From positions 62,001-126,000 of the forward strand of contig NC_134956.1 of assembly GCF_965638725.1 (NCBI RefSeq): DNA of 64,000 nucleotides, given 5' to 3'. The DNA comes from Aptenodytes patagonicus (lineage: Eukaryota > Chordata > Aves > Sphenisciformes > Spheniscidae). A program made the translations under genes and the position numbers. This document shows positions 37,405 to 48,916 of this stretch, piece after piece; positions within the stretch are counted from its first letter, which is position 1, and every line of letters begins with the position of its first letter. The notes under the pieces are model-generated. The model saw only the letters and a program-made list of their open reading frames with translations. It did not search any database and had not been told where the DNA came from.

Positions 37405-38351
37405 TTGCAGACCATAGGAAAGTCATGGAACCGTAGCTCCCCCGCGGCTTTTATCGTCCTGGGACTTCCCAGCTCTCGAGAAATACAACTTTCACTCTTC
37501 TTTCTCTTCTTAGTTCTTTATCTCATCGTTATAATAGGCAACATTATCATCGTCGTGGCTTCACACCTGGAATATCATCTCCAACACCCATGTATTTTTT
37601 CCTGGGGTGGTCCTTCCTGGATATAACGTATACCTCAGTCACAGTCCCCAAGTTGCTCTCCATGCTGGTAAGTGGGTATCAGAGTATCTGTTTTGCCAGC
37701 TGTGTCTTGCAGTCTTATTTCTTCTTCATCCTTGGGAACAGCTGAGTGTTTCCTACATCATCCTGCAGTGATGGCCTGTGACAGATACATAGCTGTATGC
37801 TACACCCTCAGGTTACTGTGACAAGTAGAAGAACAAGCGCCCAGATCATCCTCCTTTGCTGGACTGGAGGCTGTCTGTCACCTTTGATGCCTGCCATTTT
37901 ACTGACTGGTTTGCCTTTTTGTGGCTCCAGTGTAGTTAAGCACTTCTGTGATATTCTACCACTGCTGCAACTGGCATGTGTGGGCACGTATGTGATGCAA
38001 AAGTTGATATTGATACTTTCTTCTCTGGTGATTTTGAGCACCTTCCTTTCTAGTGCTATGTCTTACATCTATATTGTCATCACCATCCTGAAGACCCCTT
38101 CTACTGAAGCCTTCTCCACTTGTGTTTCCCAGCTCATGGTTCACTCACCGTTTTGTGGCGCAGGGATTTTCATGTATTTGAGTCCAACAGCAAGGACTCC
38201 CTTGAATATGACCAAAATTGTACCAGTGGTATACAGTGTGGCCACTCGCATGCTGAATCCAATGAGCTGCAGCCTAAGAAATCAAGATATGAAGGCGGCT
38301 TTGAGGACAATGCTCATAAAAAGAAGGTTGGGAAGGAGGGGTTTTGTGTAG
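37405..38351 (+). pseudogene. Olfactory receptor pseudogene (class II type)
   Basis: Olfactory receptors are single-exon seven-helix G-protein-coupled receptors of about 310 residues. This locus preserves most helices in order. TM1 is at 37,490-37,560 (LYLIVIIGNIIIVVASHLE). The TM2-TM3 segment is at 37,592-37,735, in another frame after a shift near 37,590. The MACDRYIAVC motif is near 37,770, after a TGA near 37,743 and a further shift. The stretch from TM4 to the C-terminus is open at 37,797-38,351, including SYIYIVITILK and the final NPMSCSLRNQDMKAAL block. The usual GRWKAFSTC box lacks four residues. At least three frame-disrupting lesions make it non-functional. Confidence 0.9.
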
Positions 38352-38706
38352 CCAGTTAGAGAAGAAAAGAAGACACGCTTCCCTAAATAAAGGGTAGATA
38401 CCTTCTGTTTCTTAATCATTCGACAGCAGGATTTTCTGGAACAATGCTTTAGTCTCCAGACAACTAGACAAAACGGGATGAAAGTGCCCAAGGGGAAAGA
38501 ACCACCCTATTCTCCATGCTTGAGGACAAGTTGTTATCACTCACTGTGTTAGACTGAACTGAAGTCTTGGTCATTTTGAGATGGATTCCCTTTCTTATTT
38601 TTTTTAACATTGCTCTCATAGAATCATAGAATCATAGAATCATTGAGGTTGGAAAAGACCTCTAAGATCATCGAGTCCAACCGTCAACCCAACACCACCA
38701 GGCCCA

Positions 38707-41511
38707 CTAAACCATGTCCCTAAGCGCCTCATCTACACGTCTTTTAAAAACCTCCAGGGATGGGGACTCCACCACTTCCCTGGGCAGCCTGTTCCAATGT
38801 TTCACCACTCTTTCAGTAAAGAAATTTTTCCTTACATCCAATCTAAACCTCCCCTGCCGCAACTTGAGGCCATTTCCTCTCGTCCTATCGCTTGTTACTT
38901 GGGAGAAGAGACCAACACCCACCTCGCTACAACTTCCTTTCAGGTAGTTGTAGAGAGCGATGAGGTCTCCCCTCAGCCTCCTTTTCTCCAGGCTGAATAG
39001 TCCCAGTTCCCTCAGCCGCTCCTCATAAGACTTGTTCTCCAGACCCCTCACCAGCCTCGTTGCCCTTCTCTGGACACATTCCAGCACCTCAACGTCCTTC
39101 TTGTAGTGAGGGGCCCAAAACTGAACACAGTATTCGAGGTGCGGCCTCACCAGTGCTGAGTACAGGGGCACGATCACTTCCCTACTCCTACTGGCCACAC
39201 TATTTCTGATACAGGCCAGGATGCCATTGGCCTTCTTGGCCGCCTGGGCACACTGCCGGCTCATGTTCAGCCGGCTGTCGACCAACACCCCCAGGTCCTT
39301 TTCCGACAGGCAGCTTTCCAGCCACTCTTCCCCAAGCCTGTAGCGCTGCATGGGGTTGTTGTGGCCAAAGTGCAGGACCCGGCACTTGGCCTTGTTGAAC
39401 CTCATACAGTTGGCCTGGGCCCATCCATCCAGCCTGTCCAGGTCCCTCTGCAGAGCCTTCCTACCCTCCAGCAGATCAACACTCCCACCCAACTTGGTGT
39501 CGTCTGCAAACTTACTGAGGGTGCACTCGATCCCCTCATCCAGATCATCAATAAAGATATTAAACAAGACCGGCCCCAGTACTGAGCCCTGGGGAACACC
39601 GCTCGTGACCGGCTGCCAACTGGATGTAACTCCATTCACCACAACTCTCTGGGCCCGGCCATCCAGCCAGTTTTTGACCCAGCAAAGAGTACACCTGCCT
39701 AAGCCGTGAGCCGCCAGCTTCTCGAGGAGAATGCTGTGGGAGACAGTGTCAAAGGCCTTGCTGAAGTCCAGGTAGACCACATCCACAGCCTTTCCCTCAT
39801 CCACTAGGCGGGTCACCTGGTCATAGAAGGAGATCAGGTTGGTCAAGCAGGACCTGCCTCTCATGAACCCGTGCTGGCTGGGCCTGATCCCCTGGTTGTC
39901 CCGCTCATGCCTTGTGAGCGCCCTCAAGATGAGCCGCTCCATAATCTTCCCCGGCACCGAGGTCAGGCTGACAGGCCTGTAGTTCCCCGGATCCTCCTTC
40001 CGGCCCTTCTTGTGGATGGGCGTCACGTTGGCAAGCCTCCAGTCTTCCGGGACCTCCCCTGTTAACCAGGACTGCTGATAAATGATGGAGAGTGGCTTGG
40101 CGAGCTCCTGCGCCAGCTCCCTCAGCACTCTCGGGTGGATCCCATCCGGCCCCATAGACTTGTGAGTGTCCAGGTGGCATAGCAGGTCATTGACTGCTTC
40201 CTCCTGGATTACGGGGGGTTCATCCTGCTCGCCGTCCCCGTCTTCCAGCTCAGGGGGCCGAGTACCCTGAGGATAACTGGTCTGCCTGTTAAAGACTGAG
40301 GCAAAGAAGGCATTGAGTACCTCAGCCTTTTCCTCATCCTCAGTGACAATGTTCCCCCCCACATCCAATAAAGGATGGAGATTCTCCTTGGCTCTCTTCT
40401 TGTCATTAATATATTTGTAAAAACTTTTTTTGTTGTCTTTAACGACAGCGGCCAGATTGCGTTCTAGCTGGGCTTTTGCCTTTCTCATTTCTTCTCTGCA
40501 CGACCTAACAAGATCCCTGTACTCTTCTTGAGTCGCCTGCCCCTTCTTCCACAAGCGGTAAACTCTCCTTTTTTTCCTGAGTCCCAGCAAGAGCTCCCCG
40601 TTCAGCCAGGCCGGTCGTCTTCCCCGCCCATTCTTCTTACGGCGTACAGGGACAGCCTGCTCCTGCGCCTTTAAGACTTCCTTCTTGAAGATCGTCCAGC
40701 CTTCCTGGACCCCTTTGCCCTTCAGGACCGTCTCCCACGGGACTCTCTCAACCAGCGTCCTGAACAGGCCAAAGTCCGCCCTCTGGAAGTCCATGGTTGT
40801 GGTTTTGCTGCCCCCCCTCCTTACTTCATCAAGAATCGAGAATTCTATCATTTCATGGTCGCTAAGCCCAAGACGGCCTCCGACCACCACATCTCCCACC
40901 AGTCCTTCTCTGTTAGTAAACAGCAGGTCGAGCGAGGCACCTCCCCTGGTAGGCTCACTTACCAGCTGCGTCAGGAAGTTGTCTTCCACACACTCCAGGA
41001 ACCTCCTAGACTGCTTCCTCTCTGCCGTGTTGTATTTCCAGCAGACGTCCGGGAAGTTGAAGTCCCCCACGAGAACAAGGGCTAGCGATTGAGAGACTTC
41101 TGCCAGCCGCTTATAGAACGCTTCATCCGCCCCTTCATCCTGGTTGGGTGGTCTATAACAGACTCCCAGCAGGATATCTGCCTCGTTGGCCTTCCCCCTC
41201 ATCCTTACCCATAGACACTCAACCGTACCATCATCACAATCGTTGAGCTCTATACAATCAAAACACTCCCTAACATACAGGGCCACCCCACCGCCTCTCC
41301 TTCCTCGCCTGTCCCTTCTGAAGAGTCTGTAGCCATCCATTGCAGCACTCCAGTCATGAGAGTCACCCCACCATGTTTCTGTGAGGGCGACTAAGTCATA
41401 TCTCTCCCGCTGCACAGTGGCTTCCAGCTCCTCCTGCTTGCCGCCCATGCTGCGTGCATTGGTGTAGATGCACTTGAGCTGGGCTATCGATTTCGCCCCC
41501 GGCATCGGCAC
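38707..41511 (-). CDS. CR1 ORF2: AP endonuclease and reverse transcriptase
   Basis: This intact ORF of 934 codons encodes the enzyme that nicks target DNA and copies CR1 RNA. Endonuclease blocks are in residues 1-230: [27 protein letters not shown] and LGLSDHEM (the SDH catalytic triad end). The RT spans about 430-760, with [20 protein letters not shown] and the catalytic FADD. The conserved C-terminal tail ([38 protein letters not shown]) ends just before the 3' UTR. The start Met lies 57 bases after the ORF1 stop. No missing motif is visible, so the protein could be active. Confidence 0.92.
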   Translation of the reverse strand: MPMPGAKSIAQLKCIYTNARSMGGKQEELEATVQRERYDLVALTETWWGDSHDWSAAMDGYRLFRRDRRGRRGGGVALYVRECFDCIELNDCDDGTVECLWVRMRGKANEADILLGVCYRPPNQDEGADEAFYKRLAEVSQSLALVLVGDFNFPDVCWKYNTAERKQSRRFLECVEDNFLTQLVSEPTRGGASLDLLFTNREGLVGDVVVGGRLGLSDHEMIEFSILDEVRRGGSKTTTMDFQRADFGLFRTLVERVPWETVLKGKGVQEGWTIFKKEVLKAQEQAVPVRRKKNGRGRRPAWLNGELLLGLRKKRRVYRLWKKGQATQEEYRDLVRSCREEMRKAKAQLERNLAAVVKDNKKSFYKYINDKKRAKENLHPLLDVGGNIVTEDEEKAEVLNAFFASVFNRQTSYPQGTRPPELEDGDGEQDEPPVIQEEAVNDLLCHLDTHKSMGPDGIHPRVLRELAQELAKPLSIIYQQSWLTGEVPEDWRLANVTPIHKKGRKEDPGNYRPVSLTSVPGKIMERLILRALTRHERDNQGIRPSQHGFMRGRSCLTNLISFYDQVTRLVDEGKAVDVVYLDFSKAFDTVSHSILLEKLAAHGLGRCTLCWVKNWLDGRAQRVVVNGVTSSWQPVTSGVPQGSVLGPVLFNIFIDDLDEGIECTLSKFADDTKLGGSVDLLEGRKALQRDLDRLDGWAQANCMRFNKAKCRVLHFGHNNPMQRYRLGEEWLESCLSEKDLGVLVDSRLNMSRQCAQAAKKANGILACIRNSVASRSREVIVPLYSALVRPHLEYCVQFWAPHYKKDVEVLECVQRRATRLVRGLENKSYEERLRELGLFSLEKRRLRGDLIALYNYLKGSCSEVGVGLFSQVTSDRTRGNGLKLRQGRFRLDVRKNFFTERVVKHWNRLPREVVESPSLEVFKRRVDEALRDMV

Positions 41512-41567
41512 GCCACCCCTCGGCTCATCTCTAGCGAGCCTGGTTTTATCCCCTTCCCCCTTCGAAC

Positions 41568-43154
41568 CTAGTTTAAAGCCCTCTCAATGAGCCCTGCCAA
41601 TTCATGAGCCATGATCCTTTTTCCCTTGTGAGACAGCTGGACTCCGTCTGTCACCAGCAGGCCCGGTGCCATGTAAACCTCCCCATGATCAAAAAAGCCA
41701 AAATTCTTCCGACGGCACCAGCCCCTGAGCCACGCGTTGATCAGGTGTGTTTTCCTGCTCCTTTCAGTATCCTTCCCTGCCACTGTAGGGATAGAGGAAA
41801 ACACTACCTGTGCTCCCGATCCTTGAACCAGTCGCCCCAGTGCCCTGAAGTCCCTTTTGATCACTGCAGGACTTCTCTCCGCAACCTCATCACTGCCAGC
41901 CTGTATAACCAGCAGCGGGTAGTAATCAGAAGGCCGTACCAAACCAGGGAGCTTCCTAGTGATGTCTCTGACCCGGGCCCCAGGGAGGCAGCAGACTTCC
42001 CTGTGGGACGGGTCCGGTCGGCATATCGGGCCCTCTGTTCCCCTCAGAAGGGAATCGCCTATGACAATTACCCTCCTTTTTTTCTTAGCAGCGGCAGTCG
42101 TAATGCGTGGGGCTGACTGCCTCACCCTAGGCGACCCCCCGGATGGACCTTCGTCTACATCCTCGCTTGCCTCGCCCTCAAGTTCCAGGGCCCCATATCT
42201 GTTGTGTAAAGGCAACCGGGAAGGTGAGGGAGGCCGGGCGGGGGTTTGCCTGGCACGCCGAGCAGGGACCCGTTTCCATCCCCCCCCGTCGCTTAGGTCT
42301 CCTCTTTCTACCTGGTGGCAAGAAGGCAGGGGATCCTCTGCTTCTCGCGGAGCCTCCTTCTGCTGCCTCTGCCTCAGGGACGGTAGGGTGCGGCTCCACC
42401 AATCTATCTCCCTCTCACACTCCCGGATACTCCTCAACCTTTCCACCTCCTCCTTCAGCTCTGCCACCAGGCCAAGCAGATCATCCACCTGGTCACACCG
42501 CACACAGGTGTTGTCTCTGCTGCCCTCCGGCACAGCTGACAGGCTCAGGCACTCCCTGCAGCCAGAGACCTGGACAGCTGTATGCTTGCGTGTGAGCTCC
42601 GTCTGGGTCGCCACATTCCTTCTGGCGATGGCTTTCGGCCGAGTGGAAACCATAGCCGGTCCTCTTCTCAGAAGCCGACGATTACCAGTTGAGTTGGCCT
42701 CTGGAGCCGGGAGCGGGGCTGTGCCCTGCCCGCTCGCCTTCCCTGCACGCCCTGCCTGCGCGAACTGCCACGCAAACTGCCGCGCCACGCCCTTCTGACG
42801 CGCCACGTCCTGTTTGCCCGCCCTGTTCGCCGCGCTCCGGGTCGCTCGCGCTCCCTGGAGCTGCTCTTGTAAGTGAGGAGGTTTGGCTGCCGCCCCTCTT
42901 GTCCCCGCCCACGCTGAGTCAGAGCTCCCGCTCGTCAGGAACGCCCTCCTCCGGCTTGGGGAATGGCGGGGCTGGGGCTCCCTCTCGCTCCCTGCGCTTT
43001 TGCTTTTCGCGGGTTTGGCCGCGGTTTTTTGCCGCTTCAGGAAGGGTCCCCCGTCGCGATCCTCCGCTCCGGAGCCCTTCGCCTCGGTGGCTTCGCTGAA
43101 ATGGCGGGTACAGTGGGTTTTTAAACTGCTGCCGCCCCTCTTGTCCCCGCCCAC
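41568..43154 (-). CDS. CR1 ORF1: nucleic-acid-binding and esterase-like protein
   Basis: The frame is open for 528 codons. The C-terminal 170 residues form an SGNH/GDSL-type esterase domain ([14 protein letters not shown] nucleophile block; a VIQAGSDE block; a final [17 protein letters not shown] block with Asp/His). Upstream lies a Cys-containing zinc-finger-like segment ([17 protein letters not shown]) followed by a short coiled coil ([15 protein letters not shown]). The first 165 residues are basic and lie in the GC-rich 5' repeats, so the real start may be the Met at 42,653 ([13 protein letters not shown]), giving 361 residues. The stop is 57 bases before the ORF2 Met. Confidence 0.85.
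   Translation of the reverse strand: MGGDKRGGSSLKTHCTRHFSEATEAKGSGAEDRDGGPFLKRQKTAAKPAKSKSAGSEREPQPRHSPSRRRAFLTSGSSDSAWAGTRGAAAKPPHLQEQLQGARATRSAANRAGKQDVARQKGVARQFAWQFAQAGRAGKASGQGTAPLPAPEANSTGNRRLLRRGPAMVSTRPKAIARRNVATQTELTRKHTAVQVSGCRECLSLSAVPEGSRDNTCVRCDQVDDLLGLVAELKEEVERLRSIRECEREIDWWSRTLPSLRQRQQKEAPREAEDPLPSCHQVERGDLSDGGGWKRVPARRARQTPARPPSPSRLPLHNRYGALELEGEASEDVDEGPSGGSPRVRQSAPRITTAAAKKKRRVIVIGDSLLRGTEGPICRPDPSHREVCCLPGARVRDITRKLPGLVRPSDYYPLLVIQAGSDEVAERSPAVIKRDFRALGRLVQGSGAQVVFSSIPTVAGKDTERSRKTHLINAWLRGWCRRKNFGFFDHGEVYMAPGLLVTDGVQLSHKGKRIMAHELAGLIERALN
42887..43092 (-). repeat. 206-bp direct repeat in CR1 5' region, inner copy
   Basis: This copy is almost identical to 43,129-43,334, with a 36-bp spacer. 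It is very GC-rich, contains TGACTCAGCG on the minus strand (an AP-1-like box), and overlaps the first codons of the long ORF1 frame. Confidence 0.9.
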
Positions 43155-43334
43155 GCTGAGTCAGAGCTCCCGCTCGTCAGGAACGCCCTCCTCCGGCTCG
43201 GGGAATGGCGGGGCTGGGGCTCCCTCTCGCTCCCTGCGCTTTTGCTTTTCGCGGGTTTGGCCGCGGTTTTTTGCCGCTTCAGGAAGGGTCCCCCGTCGCG
43301 ATCCTCCGCTCCGGAGCCCTTCGCCTCGGTGGCT
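43129..43334 (-). repeat. 206-bp direct repeat in CR1 5' region, outer copy
   Basis: This is the second copy of the unit at 42,887-43,092, offset by 242 bp. As the outermost recognisable CR1 sequence it probably belongs to the promoter or 5' UTR, arranged like the tandem monomers of some mammalian LINE-1 promoters (inference). Confidence 0.85.
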
Positions 43335-46279
43335 CTCCTGTAGGTACTTGAGGAGTCTCAGTCACCCTGCAACACAGAATGGATTGGTCCTGAGATTTCT
43401 CCCCCTAGGTTTATAGCATGCTTTAACTCCATGGTTAGGATTCATCCCCTCTCATTTTAGGCATTCATGGAAAAGACACATAGGTATTATCTTGCTTGTT
43501 TGAACAGATCTGTCTAGTGTGCTCAGAAATGCCCCTGACTATCTGACATGTCTGCCTGAGGCTGAGAGGAATGATAGAGGACCTACAGGAAACTTGAACT
43601 GCTTTGGAGCAGGAAAAAGATGCTGGATCACCTAAAATGACATCAGACGCCTCTAGTCTAGGGTCACAGCTCCATTGCTAACAGATGAGACATATGAGAT
43701 CAACCCTTCAGTAATTTCTTCTGAAGCTTTTAGATGGGGTTTTACTCATTTGCCCATGCACCGGTGCCTTGCACCACTTGAGATGTCCTTTGGTGTCCAA
43801 GGTAAGTGGGTGGGACTGGCAGAAAGGACAGGTTAAACCTGGCTTTCTGCAGTAGTAAATCAAGGCCATGCTCACTACCCTTGGGTATATCAAATGACAC
43901 CAGATGTCTGCAATTAGGAAATGGTTTGTACCTTTACAGTTAATATTTAGAAATAGCGGCTTGAGGGGATGCGTCTGTTCCCCAGGCTTTGAAACCTATG
44001 CTAGTAGGTGAATGTTGAAGTGAACGTTTCTTCCACTAAAGCAGCTCAGCTATAATCACCTACAATAAAGACAATGTTGTTTGGGTAGACAATTCACACC
44101 TGTCAAGGTTTCTTTGACCAATATCAGGATTGATAAGTGTGCTCATCCACAGCTGTTATAGGGGGGGCAGCCTGTTGCTACAGTTTATACCAAGACTTAA
44201 GCTCAGCTATCTGAAAAGCTAAGAGAAACCTTAAATTGTTTTTACATCCATAGTATAATGTAATGTGGGAGATGATGGATGTATTTGAGAAAATGAGAGT
44301 ACAGGGGAGGCAAAAACTCGACGTTGCTCCTTGACGCTAGTTTCTCCCTTGAGATGTCTTTAATAACTGTGACATATCCAACTTGGAGTAATTAAGTTTC
44401 TGTGTTTGTTCAGCAAACTTTAGCCAAGAAATATGAGGGAAGCAATTAAGTGCTGTGCACTACCACACCCATTCAAAGTTTAGCATGTGCTAAGCAGAGA
44501 AACAGGGCAGGTTGTATCATTATGTGAAATCACCCACAGTAAGGTGCCCCCCACCCTGAGGCACCTCATTTTGGTGTCTAGATGGTTTTAGGTCTCTCTA
44601 CATGAACAGAAGAAAAGCAAAATCAGGGAGGGGTGGAAATGAAGAGGTTCATCTTCTGTACTAACAGGCCCGTTCACATTTTGGACGGGTCTGATCACCT
44701 AGGCTCCATCGACGCTTAGTGGAGAGAGGCAGGCAGTTCTGAATCGGTATGATTCATCCCATTCTTGGGAAAAATAATTTTGAAAGTGCAAGGCTTCTCA
44801 GCCTAAAATGTATCAGTGGATCAAAGCCAATTTGACTAGTTGGACAGTTTACTTAATGGGATATAAAACCAGTTTATAGTTTGGATCACTTAAGCCACTG
44901 GGAAAAATGTCTCATTACAGAAGAAGGACAAAATAACTTAGCATCACTGAGGACAAGGAATCAGGTCTCCAGCTGATGTGAAACTGGTGTAGCTCCAGCA
45001 AAGACCAAGTGGCCAAGATTTACGAATAAATCATTCTTCATGTACAAAAGCTCCCTGGGCAGTCCTGGGGTAAACCCACTGTATTCCCTTGACAGCTATG
45101 GTGCCAAGGACAGGCTGCTGAACGAGGGAAGGTGAGCTAGGAACTGCGGGTCACAGCGAGGGAGGAAGGTTGCTACATCACCAACAAGGAGCCAGGAAGT
45201 CAAAGCAAACTCAGGGTAAGAATCAGGTCTGGAGATTGTAACCAGCATCAGCCAGGAGTCCAGTGATCACCCAGCAAATCTGAGGTGACAATTCAGACCC
45301 AGTCAAGCCAATGGGACAGGACTGGTGTCAGGAATGAGGAGGTACAAGGCTTGCCACAGACAGAGCTGCAACACAGCTCCTGCGTAGCACAGATGGGAGC
45401 CAAGGACAAGATTCTCAGTTAAAAGCAGTTCCCAAGTGGAGGTGGCGTTATGACCATGTTTCGTAAAGACAGCTCTTATCAGCAAGCCATCCTTAAGCTA
45501 AATTAGGAAGGCGGAGGTGCACTGCAGTCCCTCATAAATGTAACTTTTATCCTACTATGGTGAATATGCACCAACCCCAACAAAATCTCAGCCAAATAGT
45601 CATCCAGTTCAAGGCATTGTAGCTGTGCTGCAGTAAAGAATTGTACTGGGCATAACTGGCAAGGTTTTGGTTGAGGGGGGGAGGAGGAGGGCTACCAGGG
45701 TGACCTCTGAGGAAGGAGATCATGAAGTGCCCTGTACTGATGATGGCTGGTTCCAGTCAGCTCACCTCCTTTGAACAAGAGGAGTTTGTAGCACTTCTGT
45801 GACAACGTACTTAAGAAAGAGAAGTAAACGCCGAGAAAAAGGAACAGCAAGGTCAGAGCAGTAGGAGGTGCTCCATGGAAGAGCAGGTACTCCCCGAAGG
45901 GACTGTTGCCTATGAATAAGACCATGCCAGAAAAGGTACTTCCCCAAAGGGACTGTGGAGCATAGAGGACCCATTCCGAAGCAAAGGAAACAAGCAAGAA
46001 GGAAGAAGCAGAAGAAGAAAAGTTGAAGGAATAAGGAGTGGCCAAAAGAAATGGCTGTGCACTGAGCACAACCTCCCATGCCGCTGCCACCGCATCAAAG
46101 GAAATAACTGTAACCTGTGCTGATAACAAGGGGAGTGGAGACTGGAAAGTGGGAGGTGTCAGTGACCCCACATGCACCCGCACAAGCCGGGGGCCTGCTC
46201 CTGCCCAGCCCCCAGGATCAGGCCAGCAGTGCTGAGGGGTCAGGGGGTATCACCAGCTCTCCTTACTCTTGCCCCCCAG
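43335..46279. other. No gene recognised
   Basis: This is average-composition DNA between the CR1 5' end and the first CD1 fragment. The longest open frame (minus, 45,692-46,183, hydrophobic) has no recognisable domain. CD1-like intron sequence may start near 46,130. Confidence 0.4.
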
Positions 46280-46421
46280 AGCCGTCCATGGCCACGGTCT
46301 TCGCCTGCACGCCTGGCCCAGCTCTGCTTCTGCTGGTTTGCCACATCACTAGCTTCTACCCGGGGCCTATCAGCGTGGCCTGGCTGTGGGACGACTGGGA
46401 GGTGACAAAGAGGCATGGGGC
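46280..46421 (+). pseudogene. Orphan CD1 alpha3 exon fragment
   Basis: After a splice acceptor (CTTGCCCCCCAG) the frame reads an immunoglobulin-type alpha3 start closely matching the complete CD1 exon at 48,188 (SMATVFACTPGPALLLLVCH, then ITSFYPGPISVAWLW). Homology stops about 47 residues in, after the first Ig cysteine and before the second, where the sequence becomes unrelated. No alpha1 or alpha2 exon precedes it within 2 kb. It is the stump of another CD1 copy, lying 0.7 kb upstream of the intact gene. Confidence 0.85.
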
Positions 46422-46805
46422 CAGCACACAGCCTGGGGGCATGGGGAGCCCAGGCATGTGGCCAGGCTGTGGGAACAGCCACGTCGGGGTGAACCCACCT
46501 GGTTAAGTAGGCAGCACAGAGCGGATGGAGATGTCTGTGCTACACAGGGCCAGACATGCTGGGCACCAGTGGCAGCGAGGGACATTCCCATCAGGGACAG
46601 TGGATGCAGCCCATGGCCAGGTGGCACTTCCACCTGTAATGGAGGTAGAAAAGAGGGGTTGGGTCACCCGCACTGCCCTGATTGTCAAGGTGCTGCTGCA
46701 GCCATGAGGGACCCCTCCTGCAGCCAGTGGGATGGCCTCATTCCCATACAAATTCCCCAGCACTCACAGCCATACTCGGGTGCCCCAGACCAGCCCACCC
46801 CAAGC

Positions 46806-46865
46806 AGGAACCTCAGGGCCCTCCCCAAAACCTCAGTGCCAGCCCCGTTGGCTGCCAGAGCCACT
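46806..46865 (+). promoter_or_regulatory. Upstream block shared by the two CD1 leader exons
   Basis: This stretch (GGAACCTCAGGGCCCTCCCC and following bases) is clearly related to 52,817-52,874 upstream of the second CD1 leader exon. Conservation at a similar distance before both ATGs suggests a promoter or 5' UTR element. No TATA box is evident. Confidence 0.45.
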
Positions 46866-46988
46866 AGGACCAGCGGAGCCGCCCAGGCAGAGCCACCCTG
46901 AGGAGAACTGCACAGCCACATCTCCCACAGCCCCTTCCTCCTACCACTGCACCCACTACTGCACACTCAGGGCCTCGCTGCTGGTACC

Positions 46989-48916
46989 ATGCAGCCCCCT
47001 CGCCACTGCCTCCTCCTCCTGCTTCTCGTCTACCTCCTCCTCCTCTCTGGGACGTGGGCAGACCTGGAGGGTAAGTGGGAGCCCTGGCTCATCCACATCT
47101 GCTCCCATGCCCCTGTGGGACCCCACAGGCAAGGGGCTTCCTACTCCCCACGTGCCTTGGGCACTTGTGTCCTCACCCCTCCTTGTCCCCTGGCTCCACA
47201 ACTCTTCCCTAGCAGGGATGCAGCCACCCCAGGTGGGTGCAGGGGGTGGGAGCTGGGGCTGCCAAGGATGCAGGGGGCTTATGGAGGGCCCACAGGTCCC
47301 CGCAACCCTGAGGACCCATCCCTCAGCCCCTCCACTTTCCCCAGCCCTCTCCTTCCACTCCCAACTCCCCCTGTTGACCCCTGTCTCATGTAGGGACCTT
47401 CACTGTCCGGCTGCTCCAGACCTCCACCTTCCAAAACACCTCCTTTGTGGACACGGAGGGGCTGGGCCTGCTGGAAGACATCGAGCTTGGTTCTCTTGAT
47501 AAGCATACCTGGACCATCCGCTTCTGCCAGCCCTGGGTGCGCCCAGCCCTGCCCCGCAGTGACTGGGACACCATTGCAAACATGATCAGGATCTATTTGC
47601 AGAAGTTCAACCACCTGATCAATGACGGTGCCATGCAGAAGGATGTGCCCTGTGAGTACCCGGTCTTCATTGCAGCCCCTCTCCAGACAGCATCTGGGAA
47701 GTGAGGAAGGACCCGGCAGCGCTGGTGCTACACAGGAGATGCTGCAGGAAGGCAGTCCCAGCCCCTCATGCAACCTCTCTCTCCTCTCTGCCCCTCCAGA
47801 CCCCTTCGTGGTCCAATGCATAGCAGGCTGCGAGATCTTCCCCAACAGGACCTCCCGGGCCTTCGCCTATGTGGGCTACAATGGCCAGGACTTCCTCAGC
47901 TTAAACGTGGGCAATGCCACCTGGCTCCTGTCCCAAGACACCAAACTGTCACGGTACGTCCAGGCTATTCTCCAGAACTATACCACCTTCAGCGAGCTGG
48001 TAGAAGTCCTCTTCAATGATACCTGCGTTGACGACATGGAGATGTTATTGCACTATGGGAAGGCAGCTCTGGAGAGACAAGGTGAGACCACCCCAACCCT
48101 GGCACGGCCACCCCAAAGACCCCCACACACTGGGGCCAAGCAGTGCCCCACCAGGGCTCCCCCCACCCCTTGGCTCTCGCCCCCCAGAGCCGCCCGTGGC
48201 CACGGTCTTTGCCCGCACACCCAGACCAGACCAGCTCCTGCTGGTTTGCCGCGTCACCGGCTTCTACCCACGGCCCATCAGCGTGGCCTGGCTGCGGGAT
48301 GGCCAGGAGGTGCCGCCGGGCCCGGCGCTCAACACCAGCACCATCCTGCCCAATGCCGACCTCACCTACCAGCTCCGCAGCGTCCTGGCCGTGGCCTCCC
48401 ATGACGGGCACAGCTACGCCTGCCGCGTGCGCCACCGCAGCCTGGGCACCCGCAGCCTCCTCATCCCATGGGGTAGGTGCTACGCATGGGGACAGGGATG
48501 GGGCTCCTGAGCCGCCCTGCCCCACGGGATGGAGCAAAGCCAGGAAAGCTCATGGCAGCCTCTGCTCGTGTTTCTCAGGGAACTCAGAGGTGGTGCTGAT
48601 CGCAGGGCTCGGGGCCGGGCTGCTGGCAGCCATGGCTGTGGCTGCCATCACGGCGCTTTGGGTGTGGAGACACAGGTGAGGCCCTTTCTGCCCCGTGGAG
48701 CAGCAGTGGGAGAGGAGGGGAGGAAATGCCCCAGGCAATCGCTGCACTTAGCAGCGAAGCTCCGAAGCTCCTGCTCCGGCCCTGCCGGCTGCTGTCTGCA
48801 CCCTGGTGAAGTCTCTTCCATGGGGTACTCATGAGCCGTCCCCCTCTCATTTCAGAAAGCACCAGCAGATGGAGGAATCAGAGTCCAGGAACTCCATCCT
48901 GAGCAAAGAAGCTTAG
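46989..48916 (+). CDS. CD1: CD1 lipid-antigen-presenting glycoprotein, intact six-exon gene
   Basis: CD1 is an MHC class I-like surface protein that pairs with beta2-microglobulin and presents lipids to T cells. Exons: 46,989-47,070 (leader), 47,394-47,651 (alpha1), 47,800-48,081 (alpha2), 48,188-48,472 (alpha3), 48,579-48,675 (membrane) and 48,856-48,916 (tail). All borders are GT/AG, each join except the last falls after the first codon base, and the total is 354 codons. Leader: Leu-rich, ending about SGTWA. Alpha1 opens with TFTVRLLQTSTF, the CD1 signature. Alpha2 has the QCIAGCEIFPN and NDTC cysteines and four N-glycosylation sites. Alpha3 has the Ig pair LVCRVTGFYP / YACRVRHR. The anchor is LIAGLGAGLLAAMAVAAITAL. 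The tail (KHQQMEESESRNSILSKEA) has no tyrosine sorting motif, only a near-miss acidic Ile-Leu pair. Birds carry CD1 near the MHC; flanking CD1 remnants show local duplication. Confidence 0.94.

Larger units (their letters stand above)
38617..43334 (-). mobile_element. Nearly full-length CR1 LINE with both ORFs open
   Basis: This 4.7-kb element has its 3' tail of CATAGAAT units at 38,617-38,642 and its GC-rich 5' region at about 43,334. It encodes ORF1 and ORF2 without internal stops. CR1 elements retrotranspose by target-primed reverse transcription, and most genomic copies are 5'-truncated, so a copy of this length is unusual. The GC-rich 5' end contains a 206-bp direct duplication. Either this is a recent insertion or selection and chance have spared the frames. 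Confidence 0.93.

Noticed and set aside
41959-42798. 279-codon plus-strand frame inside the full-length CR1
   Set aside because: It is the antisense shadow of CR1 ORF1 in GC-rich sequence.
45692-46183. 163-codon hydrophobic frame on the minus strand, possible membrane protein
   Set aside because: The hydrophobicity comes from GAA/AAG-rich plus-strand sequence read in reverse. It overlaps the presumed CD1-derived intron and has no homologue I recognise.
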